Below are positions 34,476 through 43,895 of a stretch of 43,895 nucleotides of DNA, piece by piece (the first letter of the stretch is position 1; each line of letters begins with the position of its first letter). Source of the stretch: Gammaproteobacteria bacterium (GTDB lineage: Bacteria > Pseudomonadota > Gammaproteobacteria > Chromatiales > Chromatiaceae); the NCBI GenBank assembly GCA_021773975.1, contig JAJFJN010000065.1, positions 1 through 43,895 of the forward strand, in the 5' to 3' direction. The translations under genes were made by a program, and so were the position numbers. The notes below the pieces were generated by a model. The model did no database searches. It was not told the origin of the DNA and saw only the letters and a list, made by a program, of their open reading frames with translations.

Positions 34476-35756
34476 CTACTTATCGATAGAGGCCGCCAGC
34501 TGTTTTTCACCACCTTCAAAAATCATGTAAGGTGCAGAGTCACCAGCAATGACAGATTCATCTACAACAACCTTGCTTACGTTTTCCATTGAGGGAAGAT
34601 CATACATGGTATCCAGCAGCATCTGCTCCATGATTGTTCTCAACCCACGCGCGCCCGTCTTACGAGCCATGGCCTTGCGAGCAATTGCATGCAACGCATC
34701 CTCTCGCAGCTCTAGCTCACAACCTTCCATCTCAAATAATCGCCCATATTGCTTAACCAGGGCATTTTTTGGTTCAACAAGGATTCGCACCAATGACTCT
34801 TCGTCCAGCTCCTCCAAAGTAGCGACAACCGGCAGGCGGCCAACAAACTCAGGAATTAGACCATACTTGATCAAATCTTCTGGCTCAACGCCAGAGAGCA
34901 CTTCGCCTACTTTTTTAGATTCATCTTTGCTGCGCACTTCAGCGGAAAATCCAATGCCACCTTTTTCAGAGCGATCACGAATTACCTTATCCAACCCCGA
35001 AAAAGCACCACCAACGATAAATAAAATATTCCCTGTATCAACCTGAAGAAATTCTTGTTGCGGATGCTTACGCCCACCCTGAGGTGGAACTGACGCCACG
35101 GTACCCTCGATGAGTTTTAACAGCGCCTGCTGCACACCTTCGCCTGAAACATCACGAGTAATAGAGGGATTGTCTGATTTGCGTGAAATCTTATCGATCT
35201 CATCAATATAAACAATGCCACGCTGAGCCTTTTCAACATCATAGTCACACTTTTGCAGCAGTTTTTGAATGATATTTTCAACATCCTCACCTACATAACC
35301 AGCCTCAGTCAGTGTAGTAGCATCTGCAATAGTAAAGGGAACATCTAATAATCTTGCCAGAGTTTCTGCAAGCAGCGTTTTTCCTGAACCCGTGGGGCCA
35401 ATCAATAGAACATTGCTTTTAGATAGCTCAATCTCATCATCTTTTAATGAGGCCTCCAAACGCTTGTAATGATTATAAACGGCAACGGATAAAACTTTTT
35501 TGGCTCTTAATTGGCCGATAACATACTGATCGAGCGTCTCATTTATCTCTTGAGGTTTTGGAAGACTACTTACCTCTTCAACACCGCCTTCCTGCATCTC
35601 TTCTCGAATGATGTCATTACAAAGCTCTACGCATTCATCACAGATAAACACGGATGGGCCAGCAATAAGCTTGCGCACCTCATGCTGGCTTTTGCCACAG
35701 AACGAGCAATAGAGCAGCTTGCCATCATCATTTTTACCGTGTTTCTCATCACTCAT
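34476..35756 (-). CDS. clpX: ClpX, AAA+ unfoldase of ClpXP
   Basis: 426 residues. ClpX unfolds tagged proteins and feeds them to ClpP. The N-terminal zinc-binding domain has four cysteines (CSFC at 17-20 and CDEC at 39-42), Walker A is GPTGSGKT, Walker B VYIDEIDK, and the sensor region [11 protein letters not shown]. The pore loop GYVGEDVE and the ClpP-binding loop region (IGFSAEVRS) are present. It lies 120 bp after clpP in the same direction. Confidence 0.98.
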   Translation of the reverse strand: MSDEKHGKNDDGKLLYCSFCGKSQHEVRKLIAGPSVFICDECVELCNDIIREEMQEGGVEEVSSLPKPQEINETLDQYVIGQLRAKKVLSVAVYNHYKRLEASLKDDEIELSKSNVLLIGPTGSGKTLLAETLARLLDVPFTIADATTLTEAGYVGEDVENIIQKLLQKCDYDVEKAQRGIVYIDEIDKISRKSDNPSITRDVSGEGVQQALLKLIEGTVASVPPQGGRKHPQQEFLQVDTGNILFIVGGAFSGLDKVIRDRSEKGGIGFSAEVRSKDESKKVGEVLSGVEPEDLIKYGLIPEFVGRLPVVATLEELDEESLVRILVEPKNALVKQYGRLFEMEGCELELREDALHAIARKAMARKTGARGLRTIMEQMLLDTMYDLPSMENVSKVVVDESVIAGDSAPYMIFEGGEKQLAASIDK

Positions 35757-35877
35757 AACATCGCCTCTCTCAAAAGATCCAGGCTTACAATTTAGCCGTG
35801 CATCACTTGAGTTTATACCAGATTAAATCCTTTCATAGGGCTTATACTACTCTGCCCATTTGTGCTTAATCTGCTTT

Positions 35878-36522
35878 TTAAGAACTTTCTGACTCTGGGG
35901 TGCGCTCCAGAAGCACTTTATCAATCAGCCCGTACTCCACTGATTCTTCACCACTCATGAAATTATCCCGCTCTGTATCCTGCTCAATCGTTTCCAACGA
36001 CTGACCAGTATGTTTGACCATAATTTGATTCAGACGATCGCGAACCAGAAGAATCTCTTTAGCATGGATCTCAATATCTGTTGCCTGTCCTTGATAACCG
36101 CCCAAAGGCTGGTGAATCATTGTTCGTGAGTGTGGTAAACAGAAGCGTTTACCTGCCTGCCCGCCCGCCAATAACAGCGCACCCATGCTGGCAGCCTGAC
36201 CAATGCATAACGTGCTGATGTGAGGACGAATAAACTGCATAGTATCGTAGATAGCCAAACCAGCAGTCACCGAACCACCTGGAGAGTTAATATAGAGATG
36301 AATATCTTTGTCTGGATTTTCAGATTCCAAAAAAAGCAGCTGTGCAACCACCAGATTGGCCATATGGTCTTCGACCTGGCCTACAAGAAAAATAACACGC
36401 TCTTTAAGCAGTCGGGAATAGATATCATAAGAACGCTCACCTCGAGCAGTCTGCTCCACGACCATTGGAACCAAACCCAAATTTATTGCATCTAATGCAC
36501 CCATATTGCCTCTATCGGTCAT
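35878..36522 (-). CDS. clpP: ClpP proteolytic subunit
   Basis: 214 residues from ATG 36522 ([19 protein letters not shown]), with AAAGGA about 10 bases upstream; the longer frame to 36567 overlaps tig and looks wrong. ClpP forms the serine-protease barrel of ClpXP and ClpAP. The triad is Ser112 (GQAASMGA), His137 (MIHQPLGG) and the aspartate of [11 protein letters not shown]. It lies 34 bp after tig. Confidence 0.97.
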   Translation of the reverse strand: MTDRGNMGALDAINLGLVPMVVEQTARGERSYDIYSRLLKERVIFLVGQVEDHMANLVVAQLLFLESENPDKDIHLYINSPGGSVTAGLAIYDTMQFIRPHISTLCIGQAASMGALLLAGGQAGKRFCLPHSRTMIHQPLGGYQGQATDIEIHAKEILLVRDRLNQIMVKHTGQSLETIEQDTERDNFMSGEESVEYGLIDKVLLERTPESESS

Positions 36523-36556
36523 CTGAATGATTCCTTTAAGCGTTTTTACTTGACAA

Positions 36557-37861
36557 TTACATACCACCGCTAGTCAAACCAGCAAAACTAGCCTGCTCTT
36601 CTTCAACTTTGACTTGATCAAGCACCCAATCTACCACTTGCTCTTCTAGCACCACATTTTCAAGCTGATTGAGCTGTTCTTTATTATTGTAGTACCAATC
36701 AACAACCGTTTTAGGGTCTTCATAATCAGCAGCGATCTGCTCTATTTTTGCCTTTAAGCGATCGGCATCAACATCAAGGCTGTGTGCTTTAATCACCTCA
36801 CCCATAATTAAACCCAAAGAGACCCGGCGCTTTGCATTTTCCATAAAAAGCTCAAGAGGAAGCTCTTGCTTTGTATTACCTCCTGTAGCGTTACCAGCCA
36901 TTTCAGCTTCTGCTTGTTTTTTCAGAGTAGCTGCCTCTTCTTCAATCAATGCTCCTGGAACATCAAGATTGTTAGCATCCAATAAGGCCTGCATAGCTTG
37001 CTCTTTTACACTGCTATTCACTCTTGACTTGAGTTCACGTTCCATATTTGAACGAATATCATTTCGCAAATCGGCAAGGTTACCTGTTGCACTAAACATC
37101 TTGGCAAACTCTTCATCTACTTCAGGCATCTCAGATATTGAAATCTTTGTGGCTTCAACTTCAAATTTTGCTTCTTTACCTGCCAAATTTGCAGCCTGGT
37201 AATCTTCAGGAAAGGTTAATTCAAGAGTGCGGCTCTCTCCTGCTTTGATACCGACCAGCCCTGATTCAAAACCTTCAATCATCTGACTGGATCCCAGCTT
37301 CAATGGAACGTCATCAGCTGAGCCGCCGTCAAAAAGCTCACCATTAATATAGCCTTTGAAATTAATTGTGATTTGATCGCCGTCTTCCGCAGCACGATCA
37401 ACTGCTGTCCAGGTTGCTCGCTGTGTGCGCAGTTTCTCAACCATTTCATCAATATCACTCTCTTCAACCCTAGCTACTGGGCGTTTTATAGTGATATCCG
37501 ACATCTCATTCAGTGCAACTTCAGGCATTACTTCAAATGTTGCAGTATAACCAAAACCATCCTTAGGTTTCTTTTCTAAAGGCTCAATACGCGGCTCACC
37601 GGCTGGCTGAAGTTTCTCTTGGGAGAGTGCCTCAAAGTAAGTTGATTGCAGCATCTCTCTGAAAACCTCTTCGCGCACCTGACCATCATAACGACCACGA
37701 ATCACAGAGATGGGCGCTTTGCCTGGTCTAAATCCATCTAGTCGCGCGGTACTTGCAATCTTTTTTAGACGTTTTTCAACTTCAGTGTTAACCCGCTCTG
37801 CAGGCACTTCGACGGTCATACGCCGTTCAAACCCATCTTTTGCTTCAACCGAAACTTGCAT
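36557..37861 (-). CDS. tig: Trigger factor
   Basis: 434 residues. Trigger factor is the ribosome-bound chaperone with peptidyl-prolyl isomerase activity. It has an N-terminal ribosome-binding domain with the signature [19 protein letters not shown]-like stretch (about 41-58), a PPIase (FKBP-like) domain in the middle ([20 protein letters not shown], about 160-180) and a C-terminal helical chaperone domain. Length matches E. coli (432). It is the head of tig-clpP-clpX, downstream of tRNA-Leu. Confidence 0.98.
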   Translation of the reverse strand: MQVSVEAKDGFERRMTVEVPAERVNTEVEKRLKKIASTARLDGFRPGKAPISVIRGRYDGQVREEVFREMLQSTYFEALSQEKLQPAGEPRIEPLEKKPKDGFGYTATFEVMPEVALNEMSDITIKRPVARVEESDIDEMVEKLRTQRATWTAVDRAAEDGDQITINFKGYINGELFDGGSADDVPLKLGSSQMIEGFESGLVGIKAGESRTLELTFPEDYQAANLAGKEAKFEVEATKISISEMPEVDEEFAKMFSATGNLADLRNDIRSNMERELKSRVNSSVKEQAMQALLDANNLDVPGALIEEEAATLKKQAEAEMAGNATGGNTKQELPLELFMENAKRRVSLGLIMGEVIKAHSLDVDADRLKAKIEQIAADYEDPKTVVDWYYNNKEQLNQLENVVLEEQVVDWVLDQVKVEEEQASFAGLTSGGM

Positions 37862-37994
37862 AAAAAACCTCTTGGGCGAATATCGCCACTACAAAAAATA
37901 ATATACCAATACAGAACATCACCCACCTCACACGTCTCGCCAGATCACTGCTGATTTCAACAGCGTCTGTAGAGTGTAGGGTGGGTAGAGAATA

Positions 37995-38080
<86 letters not shown>

Positions 38081-38312
38081 AATTACTAAAGCGCCTTAAC
38101 TATACTATGGCACCTCAACTGGCTAGGCGTGCATTATACCTATTGCTGCCCAGCTATTCTATTGCTTAACCACTTAAATTTGCCTACTTTTTTCCACAGC
38201 TGTTTCACTGCCAATAGCGCAAGAGTTAAGAACAGTATATTGTACGGAGCAGTTCCAGATTGGCAACAAAAAAAACGCTTTTCATACCTTTAATATATAG
38301 GGGGTTTTTTAC

Positions 38313-39203
38313 ATGCGGGCATTTGCTGTTTTTACAGGTTTTCTTGCCTGTTGCCTTCTAATTAGCGCCCTATTTCACTACCCTCTCCACCTGTTACTTG
38401 ATGGCTTTTTGGAAGTACCCGCTCACAAACAAGTATCTAGAATAGCTAAATTAATTGCCCTGCCAGGTTTTTTTCTGCTCATTGCCTGGCTTGGACTATA
38501 CAACCGAAAAGCACTTGGGTTTGGGGTGACACGCTCGACATTCCTGCATCAAATCTTTGTTGGCTGGCTATATGGAGTTTTAATCCTCACCCTTCTCTCT
38601 GGAATGTTAATCAGTCTAGGCATCCGTACTCTTGATCCCGTTGAGGATGATTTTTTGTTTAATCTAACGAAAACACTTCTCAGCGGACTGATTGGCGGAC
38701 TACTCATCGGATTAATTGAAGAAATTTTTTTTCGTGGTGCAATGTATCAGGCTATCCGCCGCCAAGGGCGCACATTTTCTGCCATCACCTACACCAGCCT
38801 TCTCTATGCGGCGGTACACTTTATTGACCCCGTACGACTAACCGAACCAGTAGACTGGTTTAGCGGCCTACACATTCTTAGCGGATCATTCTGGCAGCTT
38901 GGAGATGGAGCAAGCCTTGACTCTTTTATTGCTCTATTTATTGTGGGCGCGTTTCTTGGGCTGGTACGGGAACATACTGGAAACATCGCCTACTGCATCG
39001 GCCTGCATGCTGGCTGGGTGCTCATCATCAAATGCACCAAACAGTTTACCAGCAGCAATCATGCTAGCGAATTGGCATTCCTTACTGGCACATACGATGG
39101 GATTACAGGCTACTTAGCTGCTGCCTGGCTAGTACTGCTGATGTTGTGCTACTGGGTTTACTTAACAAAGAAAGCTCATACCCAAATACAAAGCCGAAAT
39201 TAA
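38313..39203 (+). CDS. CPBP-family intramembrane metalloprotease
   Basis: 296 residues with about eight hydrophobic segments. The CPBP (CAAX protease and bacteriocin-processing) motifs are present: EEIFFRG (near 135), the histidine in LLYAAVHFIDP (near 170) and the late HAGW motif (CIGLHAGWV). Members cleave peptides or prenylated proteins within the membrane; some confer bacteriocin immunity. The substrate is unknown. AGGGGG lies 8 bases before the ATG. It is a single gene, converging on the RND operon with 6 bp between stops. Nothing in the neighbourhood suggests a bacteriocin. Confidence 0.88.
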   Translation: MRAFAVFTGFLACCLLISALFHYPLHLLLDGFLEVPAHKQVSRIAKLIALPGFFLLIAWLGLYNRKALGFGVTRSTFLHQIFVGWLYGVLILTLLSGMLISLGIRTLDPVEDDFLFNLTKTLLSGLIGGLLIGLIEEIFFRGAMYQAIRRQGRTFSAITYTSLLYAAVHFIDPVRLTEPVDWFSGLHILSGSFWQLGDGASLDSFIALFIVGAFLGLVREHTGNIAYCIGLHAGWVLIIKCTKQFTSSNHASELAFLTGTYDGITGYLAAAWLVLLMLCYWVYLTKKAHTQIQSRN

Positions 39204-39209
39204 CCTTCT

Positions 39210-42200
39210 TTATTCTGTATCAGCTAAAGCAGCCCTATTTTTAGTGGCTTTATAATCATCCAATATACTAAACAGCGCAGGCACAACCAGCAACACCAAT
39301 AACGTAGTGGCGAGCATGCCAAAGATAATGCTAACCGCCAATGGAATAAGAATTTGAGCCTGCATGCTTTTTTCCAATAACAGCGGAAAGAGCCCTGCAA
39401 TGGTGGTAATTGACGTTAGCATCACTGCTCGAAAACGAGCTCTACTGGCAATTTTTGCAGCCTCAACCGTACTATGCCCTTTAGATACCTGCTGTTTTAG
39501 AAACTCCACTAGCAGAATAGAATCATTCACCACAATTCCTGCCAGCGAGGCAAACCCAATAACACCTGGCATAGAGAGTGCGACCCCCATCAGTAGATGA
39601 CCCCATATCACACCGATGAGCGATAGCGGGATAACGAACATCACCACCAATGGCTCCAAATAACTGCGGAATTGGAAGCTAAGCAAAATAAAGACGCAAA
39701 CCAACCCAATTGCAAAGCTACGCATCATAGATGAGCCTGTCTTATTCGACTCTTTAGATTGTCCCTCAATCCCAACTCTTACATCAGGGTAATGCAACAA
39801 TAGATCTGGCAGAAAAAACTGACGGGTGTGGTTAACCACCTCCTGGGCATTAGCAACACGAGAATCCAAATCACCGGAAATAGTCACCGTACGAACACCA
39901 TCTACCCGCTTTATACGTGAAAATCCTCGATCATTCTCAATATGCACCAACGTACTCAATGGAATTTGATCACCCTTAGCCGTTACAACCCGAAAGGTTT
40001 CTAGATCAGCCAGAGTAGCTTGATCACCGCGAGCCAGCCTAACATCGATCTCATAGGCCTCACCCTCTACCAAAATCTCACTGGCAGTCACCCCAAAAAA
40101 GGCAGCGCGCAGTTGATTAGCAATGGTTGTGGCATCTAATCCCAGCGCCAAGGTTCCTTCACGCAATCGCATGCGCAACTCGGGCTTGCCTGGGCGCAGA
40201 TCATCCGAAAGATCAAACACTCCCTGATAGCGCCCCAACCACCCTTGCAGCTCCAGTGATGCCTGTTTCAGCTGCTCAAGACTAGAACCGTAGAGTCGTA
40301 TTTCCAACGGGATACCCGCTGGCCCGATCACCGGCTCCTTGTAGTTAAGAGCCACCAGGTCAGGAATATCACCCACATTTCTACGCCAATGACTAATAAT
40401 GTCATCCAGCCGCCCCCAACGCTCTTCTGCTGTAATGAGGTCTGCGGTTACTGTAGCAAGGTGCGGCCCAGACTCACCTGCATCCTGATTAGTGCTGTAA
40501 CGCACCTGTACATTCTGAATCAACCGTCGCCCATCAGGCTGGTGAGGCGAGAAGAGATCATCAACACCCTCAAGTCCATCTGTAATCTGCTGCACCACTG
40601 ACTCTGTACGCCAAAGCGGTGTCCCCTGAGGTAGCAAAACACGTGCTTCAATAATATCCCCCTCAATGCTGGGAAAGACTTGAAACTTAAGCTTGCCACT
40701 CACCACCATTCCCACACTTAACAAGAAGAGCGCAATAACACCACCGACAAACCAGTAACGCTGATGCACCGCAAAATCAACCATTCGCCCCAGTGTGTGC
40801 TGGCGAAAATACTCCAACTGCTCTTCAAAACGCTGACGGAAACGACTCTCCTTTTTCTCTTGCTTATTCAATGAATAAGCTAAATGGTGTGGCAGAATCA
40901 TAAAGGCTTCGATCAAGCTCACCACCAATACCAGGCAGAGCACCATCGGGATAAACTTCAGCACATTACCCATATGCCCCGAAAGAAAAGCCAATGGCCC
41001 AAACACCGCCACCGTAGTCAAAAATGAAGATATGACTCCGGACGCAACCTGCCGGGTACCATCAATTGCAGCTTGCATGGGACTCTTCCCTTTACGCAGA
41101 TGAGCGGCAATATTCTCTGAGATAACAATGGCATCATCCATCAACAGACCAATGGCAATCAGTAGCGCAACCATGGTAATCATGTTGATAGTCAGCCCCA
41201 GCATCCCCATGATAAAGAGCGCACCAAGAAAAGAGACAGGCAACCCCATGGCCACCCAAAAGGCAAAACGCAGTTGAAAGAAGAGCCACATGGTGAGAAA
41301 AACCAGAATCAGCCCCTGACCACCATTTTTCAATAACAAATTGAGCCGGTCACTCACGATAGAGGAGCGATCCTGAGTAACAGTAAACTTCACGCCAGGT
41401 GGTGCTCGCTGGCGCTCTGCCTCAAGAAAACGACTGACAGCCGCCATCACAACCAATGAGTCCTGCTGCTTGGTTTTTATCACCTGCAATACAGCAGCTC
41501 GACGGCCATTGAAAAGCGTCTTCTGCTCATCCAATTCAAAGCGATCACTGATCTGGGCAATATCCCCCAGCCGAATCTCAGCCCCACTGTTGGCACTGAC
41601 CACAACCAAATCAGCCAGCGCCTCTGGCGAACGCCGCAGATCAGCAAAGCGTAACAACAGATCTTGATCGTGTGTCTGCAAGGTTCCAGCCGGGAGATCA
41701 ATCCCTTGCCGCTTCACAGCATTCGCCACATCAGACATGCTGACCCCATAGCCACGCATTGCCTGCGATGAAACCTCAATGCGCAGCTGGTGGTCAGAAA
41801 AGCCCAATACATCTACCTGAGAAATTTCAGGAGTCCGCTGCATTCGCTGCTTTATCTGCTCAGCATAGGCTTTCAGATCACTAACCGACATTGGGCCAGT
41901 AACCGCCACTGCAACTACCTTATCCGTTCGACCCAACTCATTGATTACGGCTAACTCTACCTGCTCTGGAAAGTCATCAATGGCCTCAATCTCACTCTTC
42001 ACCTCATCCATAAAACGAGCCATATCAGAGCCATCACTCATCTCAACAACCGCGCTACCAACCCCCTCTCTGGCAACACAAACCACCTCCTCTACTTCGC
42101 TAATGCTGTCAAGCGCATCCTCCACCCGCTGGCAGATCGCCTCTTCCACATCCTCTGCTCTAGCCCCCGGATAGGCAAGGCGTATCTCCAGCTTCTCTGC

Positions 42201-42317
42201 TGCAAAATCAGGGAAGGTTTCACGCTGCAAATCAGGTAATGCACTCAGGCCAATAATAACCATTAAGGCCATCAGCAGATTAGCTGCCGTGGAGTGGCGA
42301 GCAAAAAATTCAATCAT
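39210..42317 (-). CDS. RND-family efflux pump, inner-membrane transporter
   Basis: 1035 residues, a resistance-nodulation-division transporter with twelve membrane helices and two large periplasmic loops. The proton-relay aspartate pair is present in LLMDDAIVISENI (near 394), and the C-terminal half repeats it as VVNDSILLVEFLK. The long loops contain the docking and pore subdomains (SDMARFMDEVKSEIEAIDDFP and similar). Overall features resemble AcrB/MexF relatives of the acriflavin-resistance type; the substrate cannot be told. Its ATG overlaps the adaptor stop by ATGA, so the two are co-translated. No outer-membrane factor is encoded in the window; a TolC-type partner elsewhere is expected. 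Confidence 0.95.
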   Translation of the reverse strand: MIEFFARHSTAANLLMALMVIIGLSALPDLQRETFPDFAAEKLEIRLAYPGARAEDVEEAICQRVEDALDSISEVEEVVCVAREGVGSAVVEMSDGSDMARFMDEVKSEIEAIDDFPEQVELAVINELGRTDKVVAVAVTGPMSVSDLKAYAEQIKQRMQRTPEISQVDVLGFSDHQLRIEVSSQAMRGYGVSMSDVANAVKRQGIDLPAGTLQTHDQDLLLRFADLRRSPEALADLVVVSANSGAEIRLGDIAQISDRFELDEQKTLFNGRRAAVLQVIKTKQQDSLVVMAAVSRFLEAERQRAPPGVKFTVTQDRSSIVSDRLNLLLKNGGQGLILVFLTMWLFFQLRFAFWVAMGLPVSFLGALFIMGMLGLTINMITMVALLIAIGLLMDDAIVISENIAAHLRKGKSPMQAAIDGTRQVASGVISSFLTTVAVFGPLAFLSGHMGNVLKFIPMVLCLVLVVSLIEAFMILPHHLAYSLNKQEKKESRFRQRFEEQLEYFRQHTLGRMVDFAVHQRYWFVGGVIALFLLSVGMVVSGKLKFQVFPSIEGDIIEARVLLPQGTPLWRTESVVQQITDGLEGVDDLFSPHQPDGRRLIQNVQVRYSTNQDAGESGPHLATVTADLITAEERWGRLDDIISHWRRNVGDIPDLVALNYKEPVIGPAGIPLEIRLYGSSLEQLKQASLELQGWLGRYQGVFDLSDDLRPGKPELRMRLREGTLALGLDATTIANQLRAAFFGVTASEILVEGEAYEIDVRLARGDQATLADLETFRVVTAKGDQIPLSTLVHIENDRGFSRIKRVDGVRTVTISGDLDSRVANAQEVVNHTRQFFLPDLLLHYPDVRVGIEGQSKESNKTGSSMMRSFAIGLVCVFILLSFQFRSYLEPLVVMFVIPLSLIGVIWGHLLMGVALSMPGVIGFASLAGIVVNDSILLVEFLKQQVSKGHSTVEAAKIASRARFRAVMLTSITTIAGLFPLLLEKSMQAQILIPLAVSIIFGMLATTLLVLLVVPALFSILDDYKATKNRAALADTE

Positions 42318-43669
42318 GGGGCAACGCCAGCACTCGCCTGCTGTTTTAACTGCGCTAACGCTTGCAGATCTTCCTGCGATTGCAACAGCATGCCTTCAAT
42401 TGCGGGCACTAAATCAGAAAGAACAACCCGCTCACCTGGCTTCAGTCCAGAGGCAACAACAGCAAATGTCGGTTGCAATAGAGCGATATTAATCGGGCGA
42501 ATAACCAGACGGTTATCTGCATCAGCAATATAAACATGCCCCTGATGCAACGCAGAACGCGGCACAATCAAGCGATCATTTAGCGGTTTACCCAACAGGG
42601 TAACCTCAACAAACAGCCCTTTTACCAAGGGCGGGCGCTCACCAGGGCGCATTCCAGCATAGGGGGCATCCACCTCAATAATCACCCCCACAGTGCGTGT
42701 CTTAGGATCCAAGGCATCACTCATACGTGCAAAACGCCCCTGCCAGCTGGCATTGATAAGCCCCTCTTTCAAGTCAACTCTAGCAGCAAGTCCAAGCCGG
42801 CTGTGCAGTGCAGGTGAAGGGGTATTGAGCAGATCCACAGGGCCATCCGCATGTAGCACGCCACGAATCTGTTCGATAGGGATGGGAACCTCTATTTCAG
42901 CCAACTGAAGATCATCAGCCACGGTTAAATTCTCACCTTCCCGCACATATTGATCCTGCTCAACATGTACCGCTGCAATGCGACCTGCAAATGGCAGTCG
43001 TATCTCAGTATTGGCCAAATCCCGCTGTGCCGTACTCAATTGAGCCGCCTGCCGCGCCAGCTGAGCACGTAACAGCGCACGCTGACTCGGCACAAGATTT
43101 AGTGTATTTCGTTGACCCTGAACAGCCTGCTGCTGCATCAACAAAGCACGCTCCTGGTCCTCCATCTGTGAGCGACTGATACTGCCATCATCTACAAGGC
43201 GTTTTTTGCGTGTCAGCTCCTTTTCACGTAGCGCCATAGCCTGCTCTTCTATCACCAGTGATTTACGGGTATTGGCTTCACGCGCACTCAACTCATCAAA
43301 CTGTGCCTTAGTGGCCGCAATATCAGCCTCAGTTTGAGCGATGGCAAGCTGGTAATCAGTTGGATCAATCTGTAGCAGCAGGCTATCTGCCTCAAGAATG
43401 GCACCCTTTTTAAGCTCAGGGTGTTTTTGTAGAATCTTACCTTTAACCTGAGCAACCGCCTCCCAAACCTTGGCGGGTCTAACCGTGCCATGCCCAATAG
43501 CCTGGGGTATTACAGTCGCTTCGAATACTGTCATCACTCGCACCAGGCGAGATTGCTCTTGTGCGGTTGCCTGTAGAGGCTCACCCTGATTTTGTTTGAG
43601 TAGAACCAAAACCGCCACCCCAGCCAGAATGGGCAGTATAATCACCCACTTACTTGGTTTTTCTTTCAC
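42314..43669 (-). CDS. RND periplasmic adaptor (membrane fusion protein)
   Basis: 451 residues. An N-terminal membrane anchor (WVIILPILAGVAVLVLLKQ) is followed by a lipoyl/hairpin region: the first half-lipoyl (PAKVWEAVAQVKGKI), a long coiled coil (about 80-210, many QA repeats), the second half-lipoyl (TEIRLPFAGRIAAVHVEQDQ) and a beta-barrel (ARVDLKEGLINASWQGRFAR). It bridges the pump and an outer-membrane channel. The start is GTG at 43669 with AGGAG 7 bases before it. It is the first gene of the two-gene efflux operon; the 226 bp to the window edge must hold the promoter, but I see no clear box. Confidence 0.93.
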   Translation of the reverse strand: MKEKPSKWVIILPILAGVAVLVLLKQNQGEPLQATAQEQSRLVRVMTVFEATVIPQAIGHGTVRPAKVWEAVAQVKGKILQKHPELKKGAILEADSLLLQIDPTDYQLAIAQTEADIAATKAQFDELSAREANTRKSLVIEEQAMALREKELTRKKRLVDDGSISRSQMEDQERALLMQQQAVQGQRNTLNLVPSQRALLRAQLARQAAQLSTAQRDLANTEIRLPFAGRIAAVHVEQDQYVREGENLTVADDLQLAEIEVPIPIEQIRGVLHADGPVDLLNTPSPALHSRLGLAARVDLKEGLINASWQGRFARMSDALDPKTRTVGVIIEVDAPYAGMRPGERPPLVKGLFVEVTLLGKPLNDRLIVPRSALHQGHVYIADADNRLVIRPINIALLQPTFAVVASGLKPGERVVLSDLVPAIEGMLLQSQEDLQALAQLKQQASAGVAP

Positions 43670-43895
43670 AGGAACTCCTGGAGTGATTTACAGTAATTGT
43701 ATTTGGCCACATCTGGGCAGATGCATGCCCGATTTTCCACAGAAGCCTTTGGGACTCACGGCTGATTCACCCTGAGCTACTTCTATATTAAAAACAATGG
43801 GTTAAACGGAAGTCTAATCATGTGCCCGCCAATTATCAAGAAAAACAATAAGTTATGGTTAATTTTATTGTAAAATTGAACAACAAATCAATGAC

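Noticed and set aside
36523-36567. N-terminal extension of ClpP
   Set aside because: It overlaps the end of tig and adds residues atypical for the family; the ATG at 36522 has a better ribosome-binding site.
38313-39203. CPBP protease as a bacteriocin-immunity gene
   Set aside because: The family includes such proteins, but no bacteriocin-like small ORF or exporter lies nearby, so a housekeeping role is as likely.

Overview
This looks like a chromosomal segment of a gammaproteobacterium of moderate-to-low GC content. The basis is the conserved order tRNA-Leu, tig, clpP, clpX, lon, hupB, tRNA-Val, tRNA-Asp, ppiD and (convergent) fabI, together with a FimX-like protein, NhaD, YgiQ and an APS-type CysH. 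A sulfur-oxidising or facultatively denitrifying lifestyle is possible (NnrS-family protein, two c-type cytochrome fusions), but that is inference and the species cannot be named.

Left flank (1-2400): mobile-element debris between two tRNA genes. It holds a short ORF tail with tandem decamers, tRNA-Thr(CGU) with a clear promoter, and a decayed IS110-family element of the IS1111 subgroup. That element's transposase is broken by an 84-bp MITE-like insertion with a 7-bp target duplication, plus later frameshifts. tRNA-Leu(UAA) follows.

Region 2400-9300: Na+/H+ antiporter NhaD; nadA preceded by a NUDIX/winged-helix NrtR-type regulator, with a palindrome between them that may be the operator; a cytosolic 5'-nucleotidase; and a FimX-like receiver-PAS-GGDEF-EAL protein whose GGDEF and EAL motifs are both degenerate.

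Region 9700-19200: a two-gene cell-wall operon (a TPR protein and a YkuD-family enzyme sharing a C-terminal Csd6-like domain) facing an M14 zinc carboxypeptidase, which resembles the Csd4/Csd6 peptidoglycan-trimming toolkit. Next come two exported proteins, each joining c-type heme sites to a SUMF1/FGE-fold domain, then YgiQ and an NnrS-family membrane protein. The heme-SUMF1 pair is the best candidate for something undescribed.

Region 19200-28200: thiol peroxidase with an extra cysteine-rich tail; a receiver-TPR response regulator with a sensorless histidine kinase; a cysC-cysH-epimerase operon; and a peptide-type ABC substrate-binding lipoprotein with a C-terminal membrane anchor, followed by a single permease and no other transporter subunit.

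Region 28200-43895: fabI, then the protein quality-control block (ppiD, tRNA-Asp, tRNA-Val, hupB, lon, clpX, clpP, tig, tRNA-Leu), with a sigma-32-like promoter and a long palindrome ahead of lon. A CPBP-family membrane protease and an RND efflux pair (adaptor plus pump, no outer-membrane factor) close the window. No CRISPR array, rRNA or prophage was seen.
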